Position numbers and translations under genes: made by a program. This document shows positions 15,638 to 25,009 of a stretch of 64,000 nucleotides of DNA, in pieces. Source of the stretch: Rossellomorea pakistanensis (GTDB lineage Bacteria; Bacillota; Bacilli; Bacillales; Bacillaceae_B). The stretch is taken from NCBI RefSeq assembly GCF_016908495.1, contig NZ_JAFBDZ010000003.1, positions 1 to 64,000 of the forward strand, read 5' to 3'. Numbering within the stretch: the first letter of the stretch is position 1; the number at the start of each line of letters is the position of its first letter. Under the pieces are notes generated by a model that ran no database searches, was not told where the DNA came from, and saw nothing but the letters and a program-made list of their open reading frames with translations.

Positions 15638-17177
15638 TGATGAGAAGCATGTCCGTGAAGGCTTACTCCTTTTAGGGGAGTGGCAGAAATATGGAATCAA
15701 CACCATATTGGAAGCAGAGAATGGTGATGACGCGATTACACTCATTTCTGAGCATGGACCAGAAATTATTTTTACAGATATGAGGATGCCGAAAAGAGAT
15801 GGGATTAGCCTGATTAAATGGCTTCATGCTTCGGATAGTAAAAGTAAAACGATTGTTGTAAGCGGTTATGATGATTATGAATATATGAGAAATGCCATTT
15901 GCTATAAGAGCTTTGACTATATTTTAAAGCCAATCGACCCTGGAGTTTTAAATAAAACACTAGAAAGAGCGGTAAAGGAATGGAAAGAACAAGCTCTCTC
16001 AAGAAATTCTCAAAAAGAAGGGGATTTGGTTATTAATGAGGTGAAATCCCTTTATTGGGACCGGTTATTTTCATTATTCTTAACCAAATCACAAATTTCT
16101 AAGGAGGAAGAGAAAAAAATAGAAAAAGAGTATTCAATCAAGATTTCGAAAGAATCCTGTACTATGGCTGTAATTTCATTAAAACCATTGATTTTAAAGC
16201 AATTCCAAGGAGATACAGAGCTTGCTTTCTCTACGATTACGAATATTTGTAATGAATTGTTACGTAAGCAAAATGATGGAGTTAGTTTTCGGAATATTAA
16301 TCAAGAAAATGAGTTGGTTATATTATTCTGGAGAGAAAAGAATATCGCGTACCTTATAGACCAAATTTACCTGCAGATCTATCAATATAATGGGATGAGA
16401 AGCATCATTGCATTGGGACATGAAGCAAATCAGTTCAAATCAGCATATGAATCTGCTAAAGAAGTGTTTCTCAAACATGATCTAACAAGTAAAAACAGGA
16501 TTGTAACATCAAAAGAAATCAACTCTCGTCAAATTATCCATCTTCTTGATTTTTCACAGGATTTAAAGTGGGCTATTAGGAGTGGAAGTCTTGAACAGGT
16601 GGAGACCCTATTAAATTGCATTTTTACAAAGATTGAAAACTCTCTATTTCTAGAACAATTAGAAGATTGGGACATGCAATTTGAACTTCTGCAGAAAAAT
16701 TGGTTAAATGAATATGAGATTCATAGCTCAAATGTTTTATATAGAGGATCTGATTATTGGAAGGATGATGGAACATTCTCTTTTCAAAAATTTAAAGATG
16801 AAAAAAAGAAGGAATTTCTCGATTTAATTAAGACTTTAACAGATGCAAAGTATCAGAAAGAAAAAAACAGTATGCAAAAAATCGAAGAATATCTTCAGCA
16901 AAATTATCAGCAGGATATAAACCTGAAAGAAATTGCGGATCGTTTTTACTTAAGCAGAGAGTATATCTCCAGAAAGTTCAAACAAGACTTTAATGAAACC
17001 ATTACTGATTATTTAACAAAGATTCGATTAGAAAAAGCAAAAGAATTACTCGAAAACCCATATTTAAAGATTTATGAAATTGCTTATTCTGTTGGTTATC
17101 AAAATGAGAAGTATTTTAGTAAAGTCTTTAAAAAGCTCATTGGATTAACACCTAATGAATATCGAGGGTCTAAATAA
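15618..17177 (+). CDS. YesN-type AraC-family response regulator
   Basis: A 519-residue regulator with three parts. The N-terminal receiver domain has the acidic pair IIDDE and the phosphorylation site IIFTDMRMPKRDG (Asp near 55). A middle region of about 280 residues is typical of YesN-like proteins. Two C-terminal AraC helix-turn-helix motifs are seen (EIADRFYLSREYISRKF and AYSVGYQNEKYFSKVF) followed by the usual GLTPNEYR. ATG 15618 is chosen over GTG 15609 because GGAAGGTGG lies just upstream. It is the cognate partner of the YesM-type kinase and probably activates the flanking transporter and catabolic genes. Confidence 0.92.
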   Translation: MKAIIIDDEKHVREGLLLLGEWQKYGINTILEAENGDDAITLISEHGPEIIFTDMRMPKRDGISLIKWLHASDSKSKTIVVSGYDDYEYMRNAICYKSFDYILKPIDPGVLNKTLERAVKEWKEQALSRNSQKEGDLVINEVKSLYWDRLFSLFLTKSQISKEEEKKIEKEYSIKISKESCTMAVISLKPLILKQFQGDTELAFSTITNICNELLRKQNDGVSFRNINQENELVILFWREKNIAYLIDQIYLQIYQYNGMRSIIALGHEANQFKSAYESAKEVFLKHDLTSKNRIVTSKEINSRQIIHLLDFSQDLKWAIRSGSLEQVETLLNCIFTKIENSLFLEQLEDWDMQFELLQKNWLNEYEIHSSNVLYRGSDYWKDDGTFSFQKFKDEKKKEFLDLIKTLTDAKYQKEKNSMQKIEEYLQQNYQQDINLKEIADRFYLSREYISRKFKQDFNETITDYLTKIRLEKAKELLENPYLKIYEIAYSVGYQNEKYFSKVFKKLIGLTPNEYRGSK

Positions 17178-17195
17178 TTTGTGGGAGGTTTATCA

Positions 17196-17921
17196 ATGTT
17201 AAATGTGACCGTTTGGAATGAAAATCGACATGAGCAAAAGAATCCTAAGGTAAGAGAAGTATATCCGGAAGGTATTCATGGGGCCATTGCTTCTTTTTTA
17301 AAAGAAGAGGCATTTCAAGTTAAGACTGCGACTTTAGACGAGCATGAGCATGGCCTATCAGATGAAGTTCTGAATGGCACGGATGTCCTGATCTGGTGGG
17401 GGCATATGGCTCATGAAGACGTGAGGGATGAAATTGTAGAAAAGGTAAAACAAAGGGTTCTTGATGGAATGGGGCTAATTGTTCTTCATTCAGGCCATTT
17501 TTCTAAAATATTTAAAACATTAATGGGAACCTCCTGTGACCTAAAATGGAGAGAAGCTGATGAAAAAGAACGTATTTGGATAGTTGATCCTAGTCATCCC
17601 ATTGTAGAAGGATTAGGAGAATACATAGAGCTCGAAAAGGAAGAGATGTATGGAGAGCATTTTGATATACCTGCCCCAGATCAACTCGTTACGGTAAGTT
17701 GGTTTGAAGGTGGAGAAGTGTTTAGAAGTGGGTGCACCTATACCCGTGGACATGGGAAAATCTTTTATTTCCGTCCGGGCCATGAAACCTACCCCACTTA
17801 TTTTCATAAGGATGTTCAACGTATCATAATGAACGCTGTAAAATGGGCTAAGCCTGCTGAAAGAAAAAAAATGGTTTACGGAAATGCTCTGGCACTTGAA
17901 GAAATCAAAGGGAGCCACTAG
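17196..17921 (+). CDS. ThuA domain protein
   Basis: A 241-residue ThuA-like protein with a class I glutamine amidotransferase-like fold. Seen blocks are [10 protein letters not shown] near the start, [26 protein letters not shown] and [19 protein letters not shown] near the end. ThuA and ThuB were named for trehalose/disaccharide use in rhizobia, where the disaccharide is thought to be converted to 3-keto forms. ATG 17196 is used because GGGAGG at 17183 fits it; a GTG at 17181 would overlap that site. It begins 18 bases after the response regulator and is followed after 11 bases by a dehydrogenase gene. Confidence 0.85.
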   Translation: MLNVTVWNENRHEQKNPKVREVYPEGIHGAIASFLKEEAFQVKTATLDEHEHGLSDEVLNGTDVLIWWGHMAHEDVRDEIVEKVKQRVLDGMGLIVLHSGHFSKIFKTLMGTSCDLKWREADEKERIWIVDPSHPIVEGLGEYIELEKEEMYGEHFDIPAPDQLVTVSWFEGGEVFRSGCTYTRGHGKIFYFRPGHETYPTYFHKDVQRIIMNAVKWAKPAERKKMVYGNALALEEIKGSH

Positions 17922-17932
17922 GAGGAATCATA

Positions 17933-18958
17933 ATGAATAAAATCAAGGTAGCTATTATTGGTTGTGGAAGTATTGCCAAGCATCGTCATTTACCCGAGTA
18001 TAAAGCACATGAATTCGTAGAAATTGTTGCTGTCTGTGATATTGTTGCTGAAAGGGCAAACGGTTTCGCAAAAGTGTATGAAGCAAAAGCTCACACGAAT
18101 TATGAGGAATTGCTAAGAGATTCAACGATTGATGCGGTCAGTGTTTGTACGCCCAATTATTTGCATGCACCAATATCAATTGCAGCTCTTCAAGCGGGAA
18201 AGCATGTACTTTGTGAAAAACCGATGGCGACTTCACGAGGGGAAGCAGAAGAAATGATTTCAGCAGCAGAAAGAAGTAATAAGAAGCTCATGATTGCCCA
18301 CAATCAACGTTTTGTCCCATCCCATAAAAAAGCCAGAAAGTTGATCGAGAATGGGGAGGTAGGAAAAATCTATAGCTTCCGTACGGCATTTGGTCATGGT
18401 GGTCCTGAAGGCTGGAGTGCCGATGGGAAGGATAGTTGGTTTTTTAGAAAAAATGAAGCATTCATTGGCGCAATGGGGGATCTCGGAGTTCATAAAACCG
18501 ATTTACTTCGTTTTTTACTTGGAGAAGAGTTTGTAGAAGTAGGTGCCTTTGTAGAAACAAGTGCAAAAGAGAATACAGATGTCGATGATACAGCCGTATG
18601 CGTTTTAAAAACAGAAAGTGGGACAGTTGGCACGTTAGCTGCAAGCTGGTCTTACGTTTCAAAAGAAGATAATTCAACGATCATTTACGGAGAAAAAGCG
18701 ATTTTACGTTTAGAGGATGATCCTGTGAATTCGTTGATTGTTCAGTATCAAAGTGGTGAAGTTGTAAAATATGAACTCGGCGGTATTCAAACAAATGAAG
18801 ATGGAAACCAAACGAGTTCTGGAGTAATCGATCAATTTGTGAATTCTATTCTTCATAACATCCAGCCCCCTGTGACAGGGGAAGAGGGAATGAAATCTCT
18901 TCAAGTCGTATTATCTGCGTTAGAATCGAATGAAACCAAACGAATTATTAAATTGTAA
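17933..18958 (+). CDS. Gfo/Idh/MocA family dehydrogenase (first copy)
   Basis: A 341-residue NAD(P)-dependent oxidoreductase. The Rossmann loop VAIIGCGSIAKHRHLP is at 5-20, the family motif LCEKPMA at about 92-98, and the C-terminal alpha/beta domain carries GAMGDLGVHKTDLLRFL near 180-196 with the catalytic His. Such enzymes oxidise or reduce sugar carbons, including C3 of glycosides. AGGAGG precedes the ATG. It is part of a tight run thuA-gfo-gfo-isomerase with gaps of 11, 15 and 12 bases. Probably the island's sugar 3-dehydrogenase or the returning reductase; which copy does which cannot be told. Confidence 0.88.
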   Translation: MNKIKVAIIGCGSIAKHRHLPEYKAHEFVEIVAVCDIVAERANGFAKVYEAKAHTNYEELLRDSTIDAVSVCTPNYLHAPISIAALQAGKHVLCEKPMATSRGEAEEMISAAERSNKKLMIAHNQRFVPSHKKARKLIENGEVGKIYSFRTAFGHGGPEGWSADGKDSWFFRKNEAFIGAMGDLGVHKTDLLRFLLGEEFVEVGAFVETSAKENTDVDDTAVCVLKTESGTVGTLAASWSYVSKEDNSTIIYGEKAILRLEDDPVNSLIVQYQSGEVVKYELGGIQTNEDGNQTSSGVIDQFVNSILHNIQPPVTGEEGMKSLQVVLSALESNETKRIIKL

Positions 18959-18973
18959 TTGAGGTGTCTATAA

Positions 18974-20014
18974 GTGAAGAAACTGCGAATGGGAATTGTG
19001 GGAGTAGGAGGGATAGCGCAAGACCGTCATATCCCCACATATCTAACCTTAACTGATCAAGTAACAATTGAGGCGATTAGTGATGTAAATGATAATACAG
19101 CAAAGCTAGTCGCAGAAAAATTCTCTATTCCAAATGTGTATTCACATTACGAAGAAATGTTTCAAGACGTAGATGCTATTACGATTTGCACCCCTAATAA
19201 ATATCATGCTGAAATTTCAATTGCCGCTTTAGAAGCCGGTATTCATGTGTTATGTGAAAAACCAATGGCGATGAATCCCGAAGAATGTCAACAGATGCTT
19301 GAGGCAGCAGAAAAGTCAGGTAAGGTATTATCCATTGCCTATCATTATCGGTATATGAAAGATTCACGAGCAGCTAAAAGGGTAATCATTGAAAATGAAA
19401 TTGGACGACCAATCGTTGCGAGAGCAAAGGCATTAAGAAGAAGGAAGGTTCCTGGCTGGGGAGTATTCACAAATAAAGAGCTTCAAGGGGGAGGGAGCTT
19501 AATTGATTATGGCTGTCATTTTCTCGATTTATCTCTCTGGCTTTTAGGAAACCCAAAGCCTATTGAAGTGATGGGAAGCGCTTATAATCATTTAGGGAAA
19601 ATACCGAATCAAGTCAATTTATGGGGAAAATTCGATCATGAATCGTTTGAAGTAGATGATCATGTAACCGCTTATGTAAAATTCGATAACGGTGCATCCA
19701 TGCTTTTTGAAACATCATGGTTGGCCAATATCAGGGATGATGAAGAAAGCTTAAGTATATCCGGTGAAACAGGAGGAATCGATCTATTCCCCTTACATTT
19801 AAACCAAGCAAAGTATGGCGTGCTGTTAAATAGTGAAGCCGACTGGGTTCCAGGAGAAGAGGATCCAAGTGTCCCGCAAGCACAGAATTTCATTAATAGT
19901 TGCTTAGGGTTTGAGGAGCTTGTTGTGAAACCAGAAGAAGCCATGCAAGTATCGAAAATTATTGATGCCATCTACAAAAGCAGTGAAACAGGCAGAAGCA
20001 TCCGATTACAATAG
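18974..20014 (+). CDS. Gfo/Idh/MocA family dehydrogenase (second copy)
   Basis: A 346-residue paralogue of the previous gene. Rossmann loop MGIVGVGGIAQDRHIP, motif LCEKPMAMNPEEC near 95, and GGGSLIDYGCHFLDLSLWLLG with the catalytic Asp/His in the substrate domain. Sequence between the motifs differs strongly from the first copy, so the two are not a recent duplication and likely act on different steps. GTG start with GAGGTG upstream. Two dehydrogenases plus an isomerase is a typical set for oxidation, rearrangement and re-reduction of a sugar. Confidence 0.88.
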   Translation: MKKLRMGIVGVGGIAQDRHIPTYLTLTDQVTIEAISDVNDNTAKLVAEKFSIPNVYSHYEEMFQDVDAITICTPNKYHAEISIAALEAGIHVLCEKPMAMNPEECQQMLEAAEKSGKVLSIAYHYRYMKDSRAAKRVIIENEIGRPIVARAKALRRRKVPGWGVFTNKELQGGGSLIDYGCHFLDLSLWLLGNPKPIEVMGSAYNHLGKIPNQVNLWGKFDHESFEVDDHVTAYVKFDNGASMLFETSWLANIRDDEESLSISGETGGIDLFPLHLNQAKYGVLLNSEADWVPGEEDPSVPQAQNFINSCLGFEELVVKPEEAMQVSKIIDAIYKSSETGRSIRLQ

Positions 20015-20026
20015 GAGGAAGAATTG

Positions 20027-20995
20027 ATGAAACTAGGTGTATTTACTGTATTATTTTCTCAAAAAAACTTTGAAGACATGCTAGGATTTGTAAAAGATGC
20101 AGGTCTTAAAGCGGTGGAAATCGGAACAGGCGGTTATCCAGGAAACGCTCACTGTGACTTGGATGAACTACTAGAAAACGAGGGTAAAAGAAAAGACTAT
20201 TTAGAGAAAGTAACATCAAGAGGGTTAGAGATTAGTGCCTTTAGCTGTCATGGAAACCCAATATCACCGGAAACAGCTTTTGCTGAAGAATCACATCTAG
20301 CATTAGAAAAAACGATTAAATTGGCGAGCTTAATGAATGTACCAGTTGTGAACTGTTTTTCTGGAACGGCTGGTGATCATGAAGGAGCGAAATACCCAAA
20401 TTGGCCTGTTACTCCATGGCCAAATGAATATGGAGAGATCCTGAAATGGCAATGGGAAGAGAAATTGATTCCTTATTGGAAAAAGGTTGGTCAGTTTGCA
20501 GAAGAACATAATGTAAAGATTGGACTCGAGCTCCATGGAGGCTTCTTAGTTCATACGCCATACACACTGCTAAAATTAAGAGAAGAAACATGTGATGCAA
20601 TTGGAGCGAACTTGGATCCAAGTCATTTATGGTGGCAAGGAATTGATCCAGTAGCAGCCATTAAAATTTTAGGGAAAGCAGGGGCCATTCACCACTTTCA
20701 TGCGAAAGATACTTACATCGATCAGGATAATGTGAATATGTATGGGCTTACCGATATGCAGCCATATGGCAGTGTACAAACCCGTGGATGGTCGTTCCGC
20801 TCTGTAGGCTGCGGCCATAGTTTACAGGAATGGTCCAATATGATGAGTGCACTAAGGACATATGGATATGATTATGTCGTCAGTATTGAACATGAGGACC
20901 CAATTATGTCAATTGAAGAAGGATTTGCACGAGCAGTAAAAAACCTGCAAGCTATTTTGATAGAAGAACAGCCTTCTGAAATGTGGTGGGTTTAG
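20027..20995 (+). CDS. sugar phosphate isomerase/epimerase family TIM-barrel protein
   Basis: A 322-residue AP-endonuclease-2-like TIM barrel (IolE/xylose isomerase-like). Metal ligands are visible in the order expected: GLELHGGFL (Glu and His), ANLDPSHLWW (Asp and His), IHHFHAKDTYID (His), and SIEHEDP (Glu) near the end. Family members include 3-keto-glycoside lyases/hydratases and C-glycoside deglycosidases as well as isomerases, so it could cleave or rearrange the oxidised sugar made by the neighbouring dehydrogenases. ATG 20027 is chosen over TTG 20024 because AGGAGGAA ends 6 bases upstream. Last gene of the island; a terminator follows at 21128. Confidence 0.88.
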   Translation: MKLGVFTVLFSQKNFEDMLGFVKDAGLKAVEIGTGGYPGNAHCDLDELLENEGKRKDYLEKVTSRGLEISAFSCHGNPISPETAFAEESHLALEKTIKLASLMNVPVVNCFSGTAGDHEGAKYPNWPVTPWPNEYGEILKWQWEEKLIPYWKKVGQFAEEHNVKIGLELHGGFLVHTPYTLLKLREETCDAIGANLDPSHLWWQGIDPVAAIKILGKAGAIHHFHAKDTYIDQDNVNMYGLTDMQPYGSVQTRGWSFRSVGCGHSLQEWSNMMSALRTYGYDYVVSIEHEDPIMSIEEGFARAVKNLQAILIEEQPSEMWWV

Positions 20996-21127
20996 AAATT
21001 AGGATACTTTGGTAGTGTTTGGATCGGTGTGATGTAATTTGTCGCTTCCTGTCGTTTTGCTGATATATGGAAGATTTAGATCGATAAACATCAGAAATAG
21101 ACTGATAAATTACGAGTTTTAACCGAT

Positions 21128-21159
21128 AAAAAGGGCGCCAGCAACGCGGCGCCTTTTTA
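21128..21159 (+). terminator. bidirectional terminator between convergent units
   Basis: AAAAAGGGCGCC and GGCGCCTTTTT form a GC-rich stem with one bulge around AGCAACGC. It serves the sugar island from the left and the transporter gene on the minus strand from the right. The stretch 21000-21127 before it has several CGATAAA/TGATAAA copies and no gene. Confidence 0.8.
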
Positions 21160-21174
21160 AAACTATAGAGCTAT

Positions 21175-22524
21175 TTACCAAACACCTAATACATCCAGCA
21201 TAACAGCAAGAATTAACAATGGTGCAACAAATCGAATAAGGAAATACCAGATTTCAAATAAGCCCTTTTTAAAGGAGCTTCCTCTTTTTAACTCTTCATA
21301 AAGTGTAGATTTTTTCATTTTTACCGGAACAAAAATGGCTATGAGCAGTGAGCCTATTGGTAATAAAACATTACTAACGGCAAAGTCGGCAAGGTCAAAA
21401 ATCGTTTTGCCAAAAAGTGTTATTTCTCCTAGAATTCCAAATGATAACGCAGATGGTATGCCGCATACAAATATTGCCAGACCGATAATCCATGCCCACT
21501 TTTTCCTTTGTGTTGGTTCTCCCTTTGAAATTACGGAAACAATAATTTCAAGCATAGAGAAAGCGGATGTAAGTGCAGCAAAGAGGAACAGCACTAGAAA
21601 CGCAATAAAGAAAAACATACCAAATGGAATTTGACTGAAAACGGTTGGTAGTACGTTAAATAGTAGGACTGGTCCTGCTCCGGGCTCAAGATTGAAAGAA
21701 AAGACGGCCGGGAAAATCGCTAATCCCGCTAGAAGCACGATGAAAATATTCATTCCGACTATTGAAAAAGCTGAACGAGGCAGACTTTGTGTCTTTGGTA
21801 AATAAGAACTGTAGGTGACCATGACAGATACACCAACACTTAAAGTGAAGAAAGATTGTCCCATTGCTTCTAATATTGTTTGCGATTTTACTTTTGTAAA
21901 ATCGGGTTGTAAAAGGAACTTAATCCCCTCCATGGCACCATCTAGAGTAACCGCACGGATCACAAGTATGATAAAAAGAATAAATAATGCCGGCATCATG
22001 ATCGCACTTGCACGCTCGATCCCTTTTTGGACTCCTTTTGAAACAACGAAAATCGTCATTAGAATAAATAATAGCTGAACAAAAACACTTATCATCGGAT
22101 CTGATATGGTTTCACCAAATACTACCGCATATTGATCTGAGTTTAGTCCATTCAAATCTCCCACAATCGCTTTGAAAAGATAGACGACAATCCATCCACC
22201 AATGACACTGTAGAAGGAAAGCAGAATAAAGGAAGTGACCATTCCAATAATTCCCACCCAGTGCCATTGGGTTCCTGGAGCTATTTTTCGATACGAATCA
22301 ACGGCATTGTCTTGTGCCGATCTACCGATTATAAATTCTGCTAACAGTAATGGTAATCCTAGTATAAGAGTAAATATGATAAAGATAAGAAAGAAGGCGC
22401 CTCCCCCATTTTGACCAGCAATATAAGGGAATTTCCAGATTGCCCCTAAGCCGATGGCAGACCCTGCTGCAGCTAATATAAAGCCAAGCTTGGATGACCA
22501 TTGTTCACGTTGACTCACACTCAT
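21175..22524 (-). CDS. sodium-dependent transporter, SNF/NSS family
   Basis: A 449-residue protein of the neurotransmitter:sodium symporter family with about 11-12 membrane segments. The N-terminal signature [19 protein letters not shown] and WKFPY at about 8-32 contains the sodium- and substrate-binding unwound helix 1. Bacterial members (LeuT, TnaT, MhsT) import amino acids, often hydrophobic or aromatic ones. The gene is preceded by a T-box leader whose specifier reads Phe, so phenylalanine or a related aromatic acid is the likely substrate; this is inference. ATG 22524 lies very close to AGGAG, and GTG 22518 has better spacing. Confidence 0.92.
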   Translation of the reverse strand: MSVSQREQWSSKLGFILAAAGSAIGLGAIWKFPYIAGQNGGGAFFLIFIIFTLILGLPLLLAEFIIGRSAQDNAVDSYRKIAPGTQWHWVGIIGMVTSFILLSFYSVIGGWIVVYLFKAIVGDLNGLNSDQYAVVFGETISDPMISVFVQLLFILMTIFVVSKGVQKGIERASAIMMPALFILFIILVIRAVTLDGAMEGIKFLLQPDFTKVKSQTILEAMGQSFFTLSVGVSVMVTYSSYLPKTQSLPRSAFSIVGMNIFIVLLAGLAIFPAVFSFNLEPGAGPVLLFNVLPTVFSQIPFGMFFFIAFLVLFLFAALTSAFSMLEIIVSVISKGEPTQRKKWAWIIGLAIFVCGIPSALSFGILGEITLFGKTIFDLADFAVSNVLLPIGSLLIAIFVPVKMKKSTLYEELKRGSSFKKGLFEIWYFLIRFVAPLLILAVMLDVLGVW

Positions 22525-22585
22525 TCTCCTCTCAATTGTTTATTCATTGAATTGATGCTTTTCAAACCGTCAGAGACAGTATGCA

Positions 22586-22835
22586 ATAAAAAAATCGCCC
22601 CTACATACAGTAGGGACGATTGAATATCGCGGTACCACCCTAGTTATGGGGAAAATCCCCATCACTCTTCACGTGTAACGGTCTTCACCGTCTTTTGCTA
22701 CTAACAAAAGATGCTCTGGAAAATGAAATTCGCTTATCATTATGTACCGATTCACAGCAACCATCGGCTCTCTTAGACAGGGAAAGGGCAGCTACTAATT
22801 TTCCTTCTTAGCATGTGTATTCAATATTAGGTAAT
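22586..22835 (-). promoter_or_regulatory. T-box riboswitch with phenylalanine specifier
   Basis: Read on the minus strand, the leader has all main T-box parts. The stem I base GGAAAAT pairs with ATTTTCC; a loop-E motif AGTA faces GAA; an apical AGAGAGCCGATGG region is present. The conserved T-box block AGGGTGGTACCGCG lies at about 22625-22641. The terminator stem ATCGTCCCTA / TAGGGGCGAT is followed by seven T (22586-22620). The bases after GAA read TTTC, so the specifier is TTT or TTC, both Phe (plus-strand 22725-22728). TTGACA on the minus strand (22869-22864) gives it a promoter of its own. Uncharged tRNA-Phe would turn on the transporter. Confidence 0.9.
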
Positions 22836-22887
22836 ACAATTTTTATCATGTTTTTAGTCGAATTGTCAAGAATATTTTAATAATTTG

Positions 22888-23556
22888 TCAGCATTGAAGG
22901 ATGGAAAATGCTCCCTCACCACCATGGATCTGTACAAACATATCCATCAGTGATTGCGTTAATTTATTGGCTTCCTCCATCGTTAAAGAAGGCTGTAAAT
23001 ATAGTACTTGAATTGCTGATGTAGTCTCTTTAGTCACTGCCGTTCGCTCTGAATCGACAAAAGGACTTCCGAATGGACCGGTTTCATCCTTTGTGACGAA
23101 GAGATTTTCTAAAGAATTGACTCTGCCATTTAACCCTATATATTCTTCACCTGCTTCTCCGATTGTAATCGAGATCGGTCCATTAATTTTATCTAAGTCA
23201 TAAATACCTAATGGTACTCCGTATTGCAGAGAAAAGAAATTATTAAGATCAGTTGCTGAGTGAATAGGTGTTAAATAATTTTGCTTCTTAATTCGCCTAT
23301 AGAGGGCTTCAGCTGAATGCCGATAACGGTTAGGGTCCTTCCCTAACTTTTTAAATATGGTTCTCCATTCTTGAATGGAAGGGATATCTGTTACATTTTT
23401 CGATTCAAGATCAAAATAGATCGATTCCTGAAAGAGCTGTAAACGACCTCGCAGCATTTGTGGAGAATCACCGACTTGAATATTATGATAGGTGATAATT
23501 CCTAGCTTTATATCGTTAATCTGATTGCATAAAGAAGAATTTAGTATGACTTCCAA
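22888..23556 (-). CDS. stand-alone B3/4 domain protein (PheRS beta editing-domain homologue)
   Basis: A 222-residue cytoplasmic protein of the B3/4 family, homologous to the editing domain of the phenylalanyl-tRNA synthetase beta subunit. Seen blocks are LGIITYHNIQV near the start, YRHSAEALYRRIKK near 88 (typical of the family's R-x-S-x-E-A-L-x-R-R helix), SLQYGVPLGIYDLD and TSAIQVLYLQPSL. In PheRS this domain clears mischarged Tyr-tRNA-Phe; free-standing forms may hydrolyse mischarged tRNAs or bind amino acids. TTG start with GGGAGGG upstream. It lies directly upstream of the Phe T-box on the same strand; the T-box has its own promoter, but read-through is possible. Confidence 0.8.
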   Translation of the reverse strand: MEVILNSSLCNQINDIKLGIITYHNIQVGDSPQMLRGRLQLFQESIYFDLESKNVTDIPSIQEWRTIFKKLGKDPNRYRHSAEALYRRIKKQNYLTPIHSATDLNNFFSLQYGVPLGIYDLDKINGPISITIGEAGEEYIGLNGRVNSLENLFVTKDETGPFGSPFVDSERTAVTKETTSAIQVLYLQPSLTMEEANKLTQSLMDMFVQIHGGEGAFSILQC

Positions 23557-23869
23557 TGTTTAATCCCTCCCAAATTGATTAAAAATAGTTTATCATAGAA
23601 AACAATGAGTTTTCACTTATCCAATTTCGGAAAGATACTTTTCGTACAGGGGTTTAGTATAAATTTAGGGACTATAAAATAAGGAAATTGGCTAATCGCA
23701 ATTTCTACAATTCCGACCTCTCCCTTCTGACATTAAGCACAGAAAGGGATACAGAATTTTAGCTGATTTGCTTTTAACAACAAAGTTTGTGAATGCAGAC
23801 TTCAAGAAAGAAAGGAGGGTTAGACAAGCACCACTTATCAAGAAGTAGGTATTGGTGCTGACATTCGAT

Positions 23870-25009
23870 ATGGACTTTCAAAAATTAAAAAATGAAATCA
23901 TTGAATACAGTAAAACGATCGGAATAGATAAAATAGGATTTACGACGGCGAATACGTTTTCTGAAATGAAGAATCTATTAATCCGTCAGGAAATGCTTGG
24001 GTATCAGTCGGGATTTGAGGAAAAGGATATTGATAAGCGCGTTGATCCCTCCTTGATTTTTGATCAACCAAGATCGATTATTGCGATTGCCTTAGCCTAT
24101 CCCTCACGAATGGAAAATGCTCCAAGAAGTAAAAAGGGGGAAAGAAGAGGGATTTTTTGTCGTGCATCATGGGGACAGGATTACCATGACGTGCTAAGAA
24201 ATCGACTCCAAAAATTAGAAGAATATATTTCTTCTAAAGTACCCGATGCAAAATTTAAATCGATGGTCGATACAGGTGAATTAGTGGATAGGGCGGTTGC
24301 TGAGAGGGCTGGTATTGGTTGGAGCGGAAAGAATTGTGCCATTATTACACCAGAGTTTGGCTCGTATGTTTATTTAGGCGAGATGATTACGAACCTGCCA
24401 TTTGAACCAGATGAGCCGATGACTGATCAATGTGGAACTTGCAATAAATGTGTGGATGTTTGTCCAACAGGAGCCTTGGTTGAAGGCGGACAATTGGATG
24501 CCGGGAAATGCATCGCCTTTTTAACACAAACAAAGGGCTTCCTTCCAGACAAATACAGGACAAAGCTCGGAAATCGTCTCTATGGCTGTGATACATGTCA
24601 AACCGTATGTCCGGAGAATAAAAGAAAGGATTTTCATATTCACGAAGAAATGGAGCCAGATCCAGAACTAGTTAAGCCACTTTTGAAACCATTATTGACC
24701 ATAACTAATCGTGACTTCAAAGAAAAGTATGGAAAAATGTCTGGTTCTTGGAGAGGAAAGAAGCCTATTCAGCGAAATGCGATTATTGCTCTCGCTCATT
24801 ATAAGGATGATACGGCGATAGATGAGCTGATTACAGTTATGAAGAAGGATGTAAGACCGGTTATGCGCGGGACAGCTGCATGGGCGATAGGAAAGATTGG
24901 TCATGAACAAGGATTTTCAGCACTCATTGAGGCAAAAAATGTTGAAAAAGATAAGGAAGTACTAGCAGAAATTAATAAGGGGCTTAAGCTCTTAGAAGAA
25001 CAGAAATGA
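23870..25009 (+). CDS. queG: epoxyqueuosine reductase QueG
   Basis: A 379-residue cobalamin-dependent iron-sulfur enzyme that reduces epoxyqueuosine to queuosine in tRNA, the last step of queuosine synthesis (B. subtilis YhbA). The catalytic Asp region MVDTGELVDRAVAERAGIGW lies near 130-150. Two 4Fe-4S motifs are complete: CGTCNKCVDVCPTGA and CDTCQTVCPENK. The C-terminal HEAT-like repeats (RGTAAWAIGKIG) are also present. ATG 23870 aligns with the length of the B. subtilis protein I recall; an in-frame TTG at 23852 is the alternative. A strong AAAGGAGGG at 23811 has no start codon at normal distance. The last codons form one arm of the terminator at 25003. Confidence 0.93.
   Translation: MDFQKLKNEIIEYSKTIGIDKIGFTTANTFSEMKNLLIRQEMLGYQSGFEEKDIDKRVDPSLIFDQPRSIIAIALAYPSRMENAPRSKKGERRGIFCRASWGQDYHDVLRNRLQKLEEYISSKVPDAKFKSMVDTGELVDRAVAERAGIGWSGKNCAIITPEFGSYVYLGEMITNLPFEPDEPMTDQCGTCNKCVDVCPTGALVEGGQLDAGKCIAFLTQTKGFLPDKYRTKLGNRLYGCDTCQTVCPENKRKDFHIHEEMEPDPELVKPLLKPLLTITNRDFKEKYGKMSGSWRGKKPIQRNAIIALAHYKDDTAIDELITVMKKDVRPVMRGTAAWAIGKIGHEQGFSALIEAKNVEKDKEVLAEINKGLKLLEEQK

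Noticed and set aside
23793..23861. 22-residue frame overlapping the queG upstream region
   Set aside because: No ribosome binding site before its ATG, and the AAAGGAGGG is inside the frame.
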